Shown here piece by piece: positions 48,861 to 59,695 of a stretch of 64,000 nt of DNA (within the stretch, counting starts at the first letter, position 1; each line of letters begins with the position of its first letter). Under the pieces are notes generated by a model. That model was not told the DNA's origin. It worked only from the letters and a program-made list of their open reading frames with translations, and did not search any database. Origin of the DNA: Cricetomys ansorgei (Eukaryota > Chordata > Mammalia > Rodentia > Nesomyidae). The DNA is taken from contig JAMJFZ010001733.1 of the NCBI GenBank assembly GCA_026225945.1, positions 1-64,000 of the forward strand, in the 5' to 3' direction. The position numbers and the translations under genes were made by a program.

Positions 48861-48960
48861 AAAAGGAGGAGGAGAAGGAGGAGGAGGAGGAGGAGGAGGA
48901 AGAGGAGGAGGAGGAGGAGGAGGAGGAGGAGGAGGGGGAGAAAAGGAGAAAAAGAGAAGA
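48861..48960. repeat. (GGA)n purine tract inside L1 ORF2
   Basis: Nearly pure GGA/GAA triplets. The minus-strand poly-proline open frame across it (48855-49040) is a repeat artefact. Confidence 0.96.
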
Positions 48961-49064
48961 CCAAAATCTCTGATTAAAATAGACTCAAAAATATTAAATA
49001 AAATACTTGCAAACATATTGAGGAATAGCCCTGTGTGCAAGCTGGGGTCTATATTCCAGGAGTC

Positions 49065-49850
49065 TACATTCAGAAGACTGTGTGATCTGGATAGAATGTA
49101 GACACACTTTTAATCTCAGTATTCAGAAGACAATGGTGGTCCACATCTTTGATCCTTAAAAACATACAGAATGTGGAAGCAGACACAGGAGGCAGAGTTC
49201 AGGAGTCAGTGTCAGACAGGAAGTAACGTCTAAGATGAGTCAGAGTGGATGGCAGACATAGTGACTGACTAATCAGAGGAAGAGTTAGCAGAGTGAGTCA
49301 GAGTGAGGACATGCCCCACTTTCACAATATATAAGGCAGGGCTCTCAGCTCAGAGTTATATCAGAGAGTTAAAGAGTCAGTTACAGAGGAGTCAGAGCAG
49401 TTAGTTGAAGAGTCAGTTACAAAGTCAGTTAAAGCAGAGTCAGTTACAGAGGCAGGATGGAGCAGTGAGATTTCAGGAGAGACACAGAGACACAGCAGAG
49501 CTCCACAGAAGAAGTCAGTATCAGATCAGAAGTGTGAGACATTTTGAAGTAGGCAGTTTGGAGAAGAGAGTAAGCCAGAATGAGAAGAGTCAGAGTTAAG
49601 AAGGAGCTAGTCAGAGTGGCTCAGTCAGTAGTAGGGCTAAGGCTGAGGCTGAGGCTGAAATGTACGAAAGTTGAAGCCTTCCAGTTCTAGGATAAGATTA
49701 GATTAGAAAGGGGACAAATCACTCTAGGGCTCTAGGGCCCTGTACTAGAACTGGTGATTTAATTAGCCAAAGAATAAACTGTCCTCTGCCCAGAATCAAC
49801 ATCTACATCTGGTGAATCCACATCTACACAAACAGAATACAGATTAAATA
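49065..49850 (+). mobile_element. LTR inserted in L1 ORF2 (same family as 13.9 and 55 kb)
   Basis: L1 sequence stops at about 49062 ('tattccag') and resumes by about 49880 ('cttgatcatctcagtagatg'). Between them lies an 'agtcag'-rich LTR with a TATA box 'aatatataaggcagggctct' near 49330. It has 'aaggagctagtcagagtggc' and a polyadenylation signal in 'aagaataaactgtcc'. Its first ~50 bp, present in the 55 kb copy, are missing. The 'agtcag' frame at 49405-49599 is not a gene. Confidence 0.75.
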
Positions 49851-51839
49851 CAGAATAAAGAGTAATACACAAGTTAGCAAGTGAACTTAAAGACAGACAT
49901 AACTTGATCATCTCAGTAGATGCAGAAAAAGCTTTTGATAAAATCCAATGCACCTTCTCGACCTGATAAAAGTCCTAAGCAATGTAGGACTGGAGGTAAG
50001 ACATCTCAACATATCAAAGGCTATCAATAAAAGACTCACAATCAACATCACCTAAACGAGGAAAGCTTAAAGCAATCCCACTAAAGTCAGGAATGAGACA
50101 GGGCTGTCCACCATCCCCTTCTGAATATTATTCTTAGAGCACTAGCAGAGGCAATAATGCAAGAGAAGGAAATATTTGTAGATTGAATACTATATATTAG
50201 AGATCCCAAAAGTTCTACAAGTAAGCTTCTAGAAATGATAAACAAATTCAGATGTGTTGCAGGATACAAAAATCAACTTGCACAATTCAATAACTTTTCT
50301 AAATACCAACAACAAACACACAGAAAAGAAGATCATAGACACTCCTCCATTCATAATAGCCTCAAATAAAATAAAAGATCTAGGAGTAAATGTAGCCAGG
50401 GAGGTAAAGTACCTCTACAATGAAACCTTTAATGCTCTGAAGAAAAAATAAAGAAATACACTGGAAAATGGAAACACATCACTTCTCTTGAATTGGTATA
50501 ATTAATATTGTAAAAATGATGAGTCTACCAAAAACTATTTACATATTCAATGCAATCCCAATCAGTATTTCCATCTCATTCTTCAAAGAAATACAAATAG
50601 TATATACTAAAATACAAATGAAACCACAAAAGATCCTACAAAGCAAAACAATCCTGAGCAAAAAGAACAATTCTGCACAATGGAGCTACAGTCATGGCAG
50701 GGACAGATTCAGAAATGCTCCTGGGAGGCTGGGGCCACTGCCTCCCCTCACACCCTGCACCCTGTCACAAGCAGAGAGAAACTGAACTAGAAACACAGTT
50801 GCAGTGGCACGAGCAATATAGTAGACAAAGAAGATCAAATGGGATAAGTACACAGGCTGCCTGGAGGCAAGGGCCACAGTCCGCTGCCACCAGGCCAGGA
50901 CTACCATCAGGAGAATAGAGCTGCACAGGCAGCAAAAAGACACAGAGCTGGAGGCCTTGCAGACAGGGGAACAATGGTGAGTGCTGCTAAGAAAAACATA
51001 ACTAGAGGCAGTGGAAGATATGGAAGTACACTCAAGGTGGATAAGAAACCTGTCCTCAGGCTACCACCAGACCCACCTGGCCCCTTCGCCACCTAACATA
51101 TAATCATTTGTCCTTATTCCCAAGTGTAGTCTTCATCCTTTGTCAAGAAAAACCTTTTCAACAGATGAACACCACAGAATATAACAACCAATCAAAATAC
51201 AGAGTTTTAAAGTCCAGTCTCAATGGATATATCTGTAAAACATGCCCCCTTGTAAAGACTCAGGAAACATTGCAGAAGAGGCAGAAATATTGTAAGAGTC
51301 AAGGGATAAGAAAGTTCGCTATGAACTTTTGTTTGCTATGAACTTCTGTCTCCTTTTAATACCAAAAGTGATACTCATAAAGCTTCACCAATATGACTGC
51401 CCGATCTGAGATGAGTAAGGATGACACCTATGAACACATCAAACTGGATAGGGGAAAGCCCATGATGCCTCAACCCTACACAAAGTACTACAAGCAACTG
51501 AGAAATCTGGCAATAGGAGGGAGGGTCCCCACCAATAGGAGCACACTAATTAGTTGTCCAGTGCCAAAGTTCAGCCCTGAAACTTACATACAGGTAACAT
51601 TATACAGACTCAACAGGTTATATTTAGGAATACATATGTTATACAAATACATATATGTTTGCAATAATGACTAGTGACAAGAGAGGACATAAATTTAAAG
51701 GAAAGGAAGGAGGGGCTTATAGGAAGGTTTGGAGGGAGAAAAGGGAATGAAGATGTGTTACAATTAAATTATTATCTCAAAAATAAAAAATAAAAAGAAG
51801 TTTGCTTGGCATTTCACTCATTTAATACATAAATTCAAA

Positions 51840-52030
51840 ATAGAAATTTTCACATTTTTTACATTTATTTATTTCTGGGGATGGGCAGTGGCATATGCCA
51901 CAGCCCATTATGCGGAGGTCATGAGGATTACTTTCAGGAGTCGGTTTTTTTCCTCCCACTGTGTGGGTTCCAAAGATCAAAATCAAACTCAGGTTTTCAG
52001 GCTCAGTACCATTACCTGCTGAGCTGAGGA
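51840..52030 (-). mobile_element. tRNA-derived SINE of the B2/B3 group, reverse orientation
   Basis: 'atttatttatttctggggat', 'ttcaggagtcggttttttt', 'cactgtgtgggttccaaaga', 'caaactcaggttttcaggc' and 'ccattacctgctgagctg' match the complement of a B2/B3-group SINE that differs from typical B3 in its middle. The subfamily is uncertain. Confidence 0.72.
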
Positions 52031-53459
52031 ATAGCAGAAATACATCCCAGACTCACTATAATTCAGCCCAGTGTGCCCACCCTGAACTATAACATCAGAG
52101 ATGCTTGTGAATCTGGCATCAGACGTGGTATGGGCTCACAATAAAGAAAATACTGTCTGGATTTCTTAGTCAGAAAGCACTGTATGGGGAGATTTTCTGT
52201 CTTTGTTTATTTTTTAATGTTTTTCCTTAGGTCTAAACATGAAATTCTTTCTGATAGTATCTCCAATAAAAATAATCTAATTTTAAATACATTAAAAATT
52301 ATTCCAGTATAATATGGCAAAATTAATATTTTAATGAAATAGGAGTAATAAAATATTATAAATTACTTAAAGTGCTCTGAATTTAGGACAAATTATTAGT
52401 AATTTCTAGTGGTGTTCTTCATAAATAATAGATCTGAAAGATTAGATTGATTAAGATTCAGTTTTGATGGTAAACTATGCTAATTTTCAAGAAAAAGAGG
52501 CAAATTACTGTTTTCGTCAATTCCATCTTTAAATTTAACTTTCAATTAATCAGACTGTTTAAGTAGCACGGTCACTCTTCTTTAATTTATGAATATAAAA
52601 ACTCATTGGAACAAAGTTTCAGTGGCAAAAAGTGGATAGGCTTTCAAAAGATGGTGAATCTTGGGAAGATTTGAAAAGTAGGCTAATCTCCCTATGCAAA
52701 GGTTTGGAATTCTTTGTACATATGTACAAAATGTAATAGAAATTACTTCCAAGTCTGGACCAAGCCAAAAAATAGCCAGATTAATGGCCCAGAGTACATA
52801 ACCATAATCACAGATATTTACTGCGCTAGAAGCGGTGGAACCTGGGAGTATGGAACTGATAAATGAGGTAGACTAAAGTCTAATGTAATAGTCAACTTTA
52901 TTCAGAACATCAGACAATTTATACTCTGAGGATTAAGAAGAGTCACGTATGTAAAGTGTACAATCACAAGGACAAGCCACACGTGGCAAAAACACGTTTT
53001 TCCATAGAGGCATATAAACAAATATCTATAGCCAGTTGTAATGTACAATCTAAAGTGAACTCAATCCTATCGGGTGTACACCTGGGAAGGGCATGAAAGC
53101 ACATTCCAGAAATAATTTAGTGTTTTTGAAGAAATTCAGGTCACAAGACTCTGGTCTTATTTTCTTGGAGTTTTCTCACAAACACTCAGAATTTGACTTG
53201 CACAACTCCATCCTTGGACTGTTTTCCACAGCCGACATACAAGCTGAGGCAACTGGTTCTTGACAGGTCACCAGAGAAAGGACACTGGAGACAAAGTGTC
53301 TTTTCAAAAAATGGTGCAGTAACAGTTGAAGAGCTACGTGAAAGACACAATAGTATAGAGAAACATTTTCAGTCTTTGTAAGTGTCAAGGTGGAGTAATG
53401 TCATGACACCTTGATGTTTTGTAGAAAACTGAACATACTCTTACATTATAAGCCAGGAA
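52031..53459. other. Stretch without recognised features
   Basis: AT-rich. Antiparallel open frames at 53176-53388 are unrecognised. No repeat seen. Confidence 0.4.
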
Positions 53460-54080
53460 ATAATTTTCCTGATATTTATCCAAATAACCATAAAACAGAG
53501 GTCTATAAAAAACTTACACATGATGGTTTCAAGCAGTGTTACTAATATTTGCCAAAGCCTGCAACATCCAAAGCATCCTTCATCTAGGAAATGAAAATTT
53601 TGTCAGCAATGGACAATGGAATTTTAGTCAACGCTGTCTATAAATTATCTGTCTACCACTAGAGAGCATGCTTGACTTTAAATATATGTCAATAAATGAA
53701 GTAAATCTATCTGAAAAGACTGCATTTTGTGTGAGACAACTATCTATTAGACTCCAAGGTGCTAAATGGAAATAATACTAAAAAGTATGTGGTTGTCAGG
53801 GGTTCAGGGTAAAGAGAGACAAACAGGTTAAACACAAAGGGTTTTCATGTCAAGAAATATAATTTGCATGTGGTCATAATAGTGAATATATATGCTTCTT
53901 TGAACTCATACAGTGAACCTTTTATAAGCTATGAATCTTAGTGATGATGCCTACTGCAAGTTTTGTGTTTTAAAAAATGTCTCACTCTGGTATGAAAAGT
54001 TGATAAAAGAGAGGATGGAAGGGGAATGTGAGGAATAGGAAATCTATACTTTTGACCAATGTTGATGTGATTCTTGAGAC
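53460..54080 (+). mobile_element. Old L1 3' end (L1MA-like)
   Basis: 'ttgccaaagcctgcaacatc', 'caaagcatccttcatctagg', 'gacaatggaattttagtcaa', 'gtgtgagacaactatctatt' and 'gtggttgtcaggggttcagg' follow in order the end of ORF2 and the 3' UTR of older mammalian L1s. No intact frame remains. Confidence 0.75.
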
Positions 54081-54251
54081 TGAAAAATAAGATTTATTAA
54101 AAAAGTGTTTCAATTCTTCAGGTGAAATAAATAAAAATATGGGATGCATTGAAATAAGCATACGCCATGCTTAATATAAATGATATAATGTGTAAGTGGA
54201 AAATTAACTTAAGCCAAGTTTAAAATAGTAACATGAGATCCTCTTGTGGCA

Positions 54252-54285
54252 CTGACCTTTCATTAACTGACCTTTCATTAACTGA
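54252..54285. repeat. 15-bp perfect tandem duplication
   Basis: CTGACCTTTCATTAA occurs twice in perfect tandem (54252-54266, 54267-54281), followed by a CTGA start of a third unit. Confidence 0.95.
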
Positions 54286-54599
54286 AGATGCTTGTCCAGG
54301 GGTTACAATATGATCCATGCCAGCCAAATCATTTGGAAGTTTATTTTTCCACATGAATATGACAACTGGCTCACATCAGCATTAAAAAAAGAGGCAGAGT
54401 TAGCATAAAAACTTGGATAGAGTTGACACTTGAGAGTATGCCACTAATAAGATTTCTTTTCACTGAATAGATATCAAAACAAAAATTATATCCTGATATA
54501 AAAGACAATACAAAAATTTTCTTTAAAATATATAATCAGTTATATTGTTTGCTAAGCTATATAATATAGTTTTTTGTTGTTGTTCATTTGTTTTTTATC

Positions 54600-55571
54600 T
54601 CCGGGGGTTCAAGGAAGAATGAGGTTCATTCTAATCTTAAGCCTTGACCTGGAAGGCTTTAGCCTCCATACCATCTAATCTTCAAACATAGAAGATTTCA
54701 GCCTCTGAAACTCACCACTGACTGACTTACCCTGATTAGCTCCTTCTGAACTCAGAGCTATACTGAACTCAATTGACTCTCCTAGTTGGCTGATTCAACT
54801 CACTTGAATTCTGGCTCAAACTCTTCTCCAAGCTGACAGGTTCAAACTGACCTTCTGAGCAGACTGACTGTTTCTTACTCTTACTGAACTCTTATGACTC
54901 TGATTCCTGCAACTTCTCTGATTGAACTGCTCTGCTAGACTTCAAACTGACTCTCACTGTTAGCTGGCTTTGTCCCAAACTCACGCTCCTGCTGAAGTGC
55001 CTCTGTGTCTTCTCTGACTGATTCTTTGACTGCCCCTGTGTCTTATCTGATTCTCTGAGTGCCTGACTCTTTGAGCTGAGAGCCTGTTTTTATTTCGTGA
55101 TAGTTGGACATGCCCTCACTCTGATTCATTCTGCTAACTCTTCTTCTGATTCATTGCTTTGCCTGCTTTTAACTCTGATGCATCTCAGAAGTCACTATGC
55201 CTAGTCTTCATTCTGATTCACTCTCAGACTTGGGATTAAAAGCTTGTACTCACTCTGTGATTCACTCTGCCTCTGACTTTCCACTTCTCAGTTGACTAGC
55301 ATGCTCTTACTCAATCTCCTTCCATTCTCTCAATCTCTACTGCTTCTCTCTTAACTCTGAACTGACTGTGAACTCTGAACTGAGAACCATGACCTACTTC
55401 TGAACTGACTTCTTCCTTTTATATTTGAGAGATAAGATTAAAGGTATGTGCCACCATTACCCTCTTAGTTGGGTTACTTAAACGTGTGTGCCAGATCACA
55501 CAGGCCTTGAATGTGATCTTTTCTCAGAACAGCCATGTTGTTGGATTAAAAGATTAAATATCCCTCTACCA
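54600..55571 (-). mobile_element. LTR of the 13.9/49 kb family, longest copy
   Basis: On the minus strand it starts TGGTAGAGGGATATTTAATC (ending at 55571) and contains 'cctgtgtgatctggcacaca', 'cctttaatcttatctctc' and many 'gagtcag/gaatcag' units. It continues with 'gggcatgtccaactatcacg' (the counterpart of the 49 kb TATA region) and 'gttcagaaggagcta'. It is truncated at its U5 side, so no AATAAA is visible. The extra middle section is absent from the 13.9 kb copy. Confidence 0.75.
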
Positions 55572-55913
55572 TATCATAACAAAGAACACCACTCTGAACT
55601 GCCAATTTTAAAAAAGGACTCACCAGCTTGAAACATCTAAAATCAAGAGCTGGTAGGAACACGCTCTCACAAGGGATGCTGTGGTGGTGACTCCATAGAG
55701 GCTCCTGTGTTCACTGATTCTTAGACAGAGGGTTAGACACAGACATAGATTATTTTGTTCTACTTACAATTCTTTGTCCATATGAGCCAGTTGTTTTATC
55801 CAAAGTACTAGAAAGAATGTAAAATGTAAGTATCCCTGGTGCTCAGATGATGACATAATTTTGTAATTGAAATTTTTAATGAGTTCCTTTGTGGTTACTA
55901 GATGATTCCTGGA
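55572..55913. other. Stretch without recognised features
   Basis: Short interval between two LTR-like elements; nothing recognised. Confidence 0.4.
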
Positions 55914-56500
55914 TGTCAGGGTCCCCTCTTGGGGTTCTTAGTCTCATTAAAATATCTTAAGAAAAGATTCAAACAGAGGCTGAAAGACAATTATATTAAA
56001 GTTTAACAGGAAAAAAAAACAGAACAGGCAAGCTATAAATCTCACCAACTGTGTGGAGGAGGAGACTAAAGGAGAGGGAAAAAAAAACAACCGTGCCATT
56101 TGAGTTATAGTGACCTAGAGGTCAGCAGCCACACAACAGTCAAACAGCAACACGGTAAGGAAGGGAGCTTTAGAGCACATATGAAAACCAAAGCATTGGA
56201 GCGAACCTACTTAAATTCTGTCCATCATCGAAACAAGACAGAGAACGGAAAAAAGAAAATTTTACACAGGGAGATGCTCAGAACCCATGAACCTTGGCTG
56301 CACTATGGGGCAGGGATTCTGTGAAGGAAAAGTACATTATCTCATCAAAGGAGTAATTATTCTGTCTTTTTAGCATGGCTTAAGGTAAACCTGCATTCCT
56401 AGAGTTGGCCCTGCCTTCCTGAGGTATTGTCCTGCCAGGTGATTCACCAGTTCTTTTGGAATATTAGGTAACCCCAGCCAGAGATTTCATTCTCTTGAAG
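55914..56500 (-). mobile_element. Probable LTR, reverse orientation (U5 end clear)
   Basis: TGTCAGGGTCCCCTCTTGGG at its plus-strand left end is, on the minus strand, an ending ...CCCTGACA like the U5 end of rodent LTRs. The minus strand has an A/T-rich polyadenylation-like region just before it. The right border is unresolved. The 74-codon open frame at 56100-56324 is not recognisable. Confidence 0.45.
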
Positions 56501-57067
56501 AGAAAGAAATCATTTTCCTTGAGTTCCCTTTAATGCAACTATGTCAATTTGGGTAAGCACAGTTGCTTTCCTTGCCATAACATCTCTGTCCAGCATTTTC
56601 CTTCGTAAATGAATTTTACACTATCAAGATAAAACACGGATCTCAGTTTACCTAGGCTTCTAAAGTACTCGAGACAATGGTTAATAGAGAAAGTCAGCTG
56701 CAGTCCTAGGGGAAATCCACAGAATTTCATGAAGGAGAGTGCTTGTGACTATGATATAGAGGATTGAGCTTGAACCTGGCTGAAACTTGAGTTACCAGAT
56801 ATGGGGTGCTGGAAAAACCCAATAAGTAAATCTACCACATAAATATTTTGTGAGTTGAAGATGTATATGTAATAGTTTCTTCAGAGCTGTCTCACCAAAC
56901 ATAATCTGTCTTTCACAGGATTCTCAGCAGTTGTTTTGGCCTGTGATTAAGGAAGGAGCTACTCTGGAACAAAAGATTGAAACTTTAGGGAATGTCCCCT
57001 CATGGGAAACATGCCACCTTTCACTGTGATAAACTGGAAAAATGTTTTAAAGTCTGACTTTACTATT
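56501..57067. other. Stretch without recognised features
   Basis: Nothing recognised. Confidence 0.4.
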
Positions 57068-57275
57068 TTGTGCATCTAGATGTTTTACTACATGTTTTCC
57101 TGTGCACCACTTGCATACCTAGTGTTCCCAGAGGACGCTGTTCCCTAGTGTCAGATTCCCCTGGAACTGCAGCTATAGATAGTTATAAGCTGCCATATGA
57201 GTGCGAAGAATTGAACCTGGGTCCTCTTCAAGAGCAGTAGGTGATCTTAACTGCTGAGCCATCTCAATATCTCTA
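57068..57275 (-). mobile_element. B3 SINE, reverse orientation
   Basis: 'cctgtgcaccacttgcatac', 'tcccagaggacgctgttcc', 'cccctggaactgcagctata', 'agctgccatatgagtgcgaa', 'ttgaacctgggtcctcttca' and 'cttaactgctgagccatctc' give a full-length complement of B3 in order. Confidence 0.92.
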
Positions 57276-57465
57276 GAAGGATTTTTAAGCAGAGAAAAAA
57301 AATCATTTCTGGAACCATGCTTTCAAGTTTAGTCACTGATTTTTAGCATGGGAGAGAGGTCTCTGAAGAATCATGACTCCTAGTGTGTATTCCCACAGAC
57401 CATCTCTCCACCACTGTCAGTCCTGTAGAATGTATCAAAGATTGTGCCTCCACAACCACACAGGG

Positions 57466-57600
57466 CAGTGGTTCTCAGCCTTCCTAATGCTGCGACCCTT
57501 TAATACAGTTCCTCACGTTGTGGTGACTCCCAACCATAAAACTATTTTTGTTGCTAACTTTCATAACTAATTTTGCTACTGTTAGGAATGGAAATGGAAA
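57466..57600 (+). mobile_element. hAT-Charlie-type MITE end (URR1-like)
   Basis: CAGTGGTTCTCAGCCTTCCT is the terminal inverted repeat and start of a rodent non-autonomous hAT-Charlie element. It is followed by 'aatgctgcgaccctttaata', 'cagttcctcacgttgtggtg', 'cccaaccataaaactatttt' and 'ttttgctactgttaggaat'. The other terminus is absent, so it is a half element without transposase. Confidence 0.85.
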
Positions 57601-57689
57601 TCACCACAAGTCCCACTCCTTGTCATCTTGACACAGCAACATATCACTTTTAAGCCTCAACTTTTTATACATTGTCCTCATAGATTCAG

Positions 57690-59385
57690 GAGAAACCCAC
57701 AGTGCAAAAATATTTAAGTCTAATTTGATGGATCCCCATAGTTTTTAACTGATCCAACACTGTTCTAAAGTGTTCAGTACAAAGTACAGAGCCTTTTCTG
57801 ATAGTCAAGGAATATCTGGAACACCAGCCCCTGAACGTCTGTAACATAAAAATAGTCAACCTGCTTTTAACATGCAGTGGAACAGAACACACATTCCCAT
57901 TCCGAAAAGGAAGATGGGAGGCATATAAAAGAAATATTTGACCAAAGCAAGACCAAAGCCCAGGAGGAAAAACACCAAAAACTCCATGTCCCACATGGAT
58001 CTTGTGGTGTGACTGTCTAGGTTGCAAAGCACTCAGGCAGCCCAGACCCATTTGCCTCTTGCAGACTGAAGCCAGTCTACTACATGACTACAGATTTCCT
58101 CAGCAGACCTCCGTGAGCCTGATATCCCAAATATCTTTGGGTCTCCATTATAACTTAGGCTTCACCTTTATAGCTTCATACTAGAGTCCCCAGGGGCTCT
58201 TGCAGAGACCCCAACTCTGTCACATATTTCCTGGCATCAGAAGTATTCTGAGACCATGGATCAATACTCTATGATGAACTCAATCTTGCATTTTTTTGAT
58301 GTCTGAAAAGCCAGTTCCACTTGGATTGGCAAATTCTGTGGCCTACCTCAAGTTACAGGCAGTGCCTCTCCTAAACTATAGTTTTGAAGCCTCTGGATGT
58401 CTTAATGCCTGAATCTGAAAAATCAGACTGCTGTTTTCAAGGATGGAGCCCTTTCTATATCCAAAATACTCATTTTGGATTTTTTTATTTAAAATAATTT
58501 GCATTTTTACAAGATAAAGCTTCTGATGGGTGAGATATTGCCCTTGGAATAGCTTACCTGTTGTCCCAATGCTGGTGGTTTCTCTTTAACAATTATAACA
58601 ATCCCATTAAAGTTCTCAGGACACAGGTAGAATGCAGGTAGATTCTTCACAGGATATAACCTGAGCGGCTCCTAGCCCAGTTTCTGACAGAGTCTTTGTT
58701 TCTCCGTGAAACTTAATGTACTAGGCTGTAGTAATTATGCTGCTGTGGCAGCTCAGCAAGGAAGGAAGGCACTGAGGCATTTTCATATGTGGAGGCCCTG
58801 CCAGACCTCAGCAGAGGGAACCACCATCCTGGCCAGTGCCTAACGCACAGCTCTGAGCTCAGGTGTTCTCATTCTTTCAGAATGCCTCAGGTACTCACCG
58901 ATAACACATGCAGATCATTAGCAATTAGGCATCCCCCACATGAATCCAATACCTGCAGACAATACAAAACACCCTAAACAGCCCCTCACCCAACAGTGTA
59001 TAAAACGATTATTTTATATTTAACTAAAAATAAACTTCTGCAACACTGGGCCTTATCTGTCTACTCTTCCTCCAACCTTCTGGTCTTCCAAACTCCCATA
59101 ATGGTCCATTAAGCTCTGCTTACAGCTTTCAAGGATTTCCCTAACCTTCAGTCCCAAGCTCTTCTGTATTCTTCCCACAAACCAGTCCCAAAGGCCTACG
59201 AACAGTATGGTCAGATTTATCACAGCAATGGTCCTACACCCAGGCTCAGTTTTCTATGTTAGTTATTTTTTTTGTTTCTGCATAAAATACCTGACCAATT
59301 CAACTTAATGAAGGAAGGGTTCGTTTTGGTTTATAGTTTGTGGGGAAGTTCATGGTGGAAGGGAAGATGGTAACAGGATCTTAAA
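57690..59385 (+). mobile_element. Large rodent medium-reiteration retroelement, part
   Basis: 'tagtttttaactgatccaac' to 'tatcacagcaatggtcctac' forms a long run resembling the RMER1-like element also seen at 31460-32299. The end module 'cttccaaactcccataatgg', 'gtatggtcagatttatcaca' and 'tatgttagttattttttttg' matches its known order. Copy D of the ~400-bp repeat sits within it. Open frames of 121 codons (57686-58051, minus) and 60-62 codons (plus) are not recognisable genes. The left part of the call is the weakest. Confidence 0.5.
58670..59047 (+). mobile_element. Unnamed ~400-bp repeat, copy D
   Basis: 'gccagacctcagcagaggga', 'catgcagatcattagcaat' and 'aaaaataaacttctgcaaca' match copies A-C. 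The upstream section, 'gctgctgtggcagctcagca', matches copy B, supporting a unit of about 380-410 bp. Confidence 0.75.
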
Positions 59386-59621
59386 TTGTAAAAATTCACT
59401 CAGAGTTTTTACTCAGGATCTAGATTTAATCAAACTGAAAATTAAAATAAACTATAACACTCCTTTCTGGTTAATGCCTAAACAGCCAAGACATAACAGA
59501 AACAAGATAGAGAATCCTGAGTGTAAAACTCTGGGTGAATCTTCACTTTTCCTCCTCTGTCAGCTAGTTAGGAGTTTGAGTGATATGCTTAATTCCCCTG
59601 TTCTCTAACCTTGTATATACC

Positions 59622-59636
59622 CAGCCCTCAGGGCTG
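59622..59636. repeat. Perfect palindrome CAGCCCT-C-AGGGCTG
   Basis: Seven-base arms around a single central C. Confidence 0.95.
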
Positions 59637-59669
59637 AAGTGAAAATTGACTGTAATAAAACTTTAATCA

Positions 59670-59687
59670 GGCTTACCATGGTAAGCC
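59670..59687. repeat. Perfect 18-bp palindrome
   Basis: GGCTTACCATGGTAAGCC equals its own reverse complement, with an NcoI-type CCATGG centre. Confidence 0.97.
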
Positions 59688-59695
59688 CAGAATTA

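Larger units (their letters stand above)
45240..51794 (+). mobile_element. Near full-length, inactivated L1 with nested insertions
   Basis: A C/T-rich 5' region (45240-46140) has partly repeated units. The ORF1 region follows at about 46150-47230 ('gaattacataaacaaactcc', 'cttacaaaggaaaactcagc', 'atttctcagtataaactttg'). The ORF2 region is about 47280-50690: endonuclease part 'ttttcaacaccccacattct', reverse transcriptase part 'gatgcagaaaaagcttttga', 'gagacagggctgtccacc'. The 3' UTR and A-rich tail are 50690-51794. Both reading frames are broken by many stops and frameshifts, and an LTR splits ORF2. 'AAGAAGTTTTG' before the 5' end and 'AAGAAGTTTG' after the tail may be the target-site duplication. 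Confidence 0.85.
59400..59695 (+). mobile_element. Possible LTR-like segment with two palindromes
   Basis: 'ccttgtatatacccagccc' (TATA-like) is followed 40 bp later by 'ctgtaataaaacttt' (polyadenylation-like). The palindromes at 59622-59636 and 59670-59687 flank the second signal. The short TATA-to-poly(A) distance fits a small R region, but neither border is clear. Confidence 0.35.

Noticed and set aside
48855..49040. Poly-proline open frame, minus strand
   Set aside because: It results from the (GGA)n tract inside the L1.
57686..58051. 121-codon minus-strand open frame
   Set aside because: It lies in a repeat-like region, has no recognisable motif, and no splice or promoter context.
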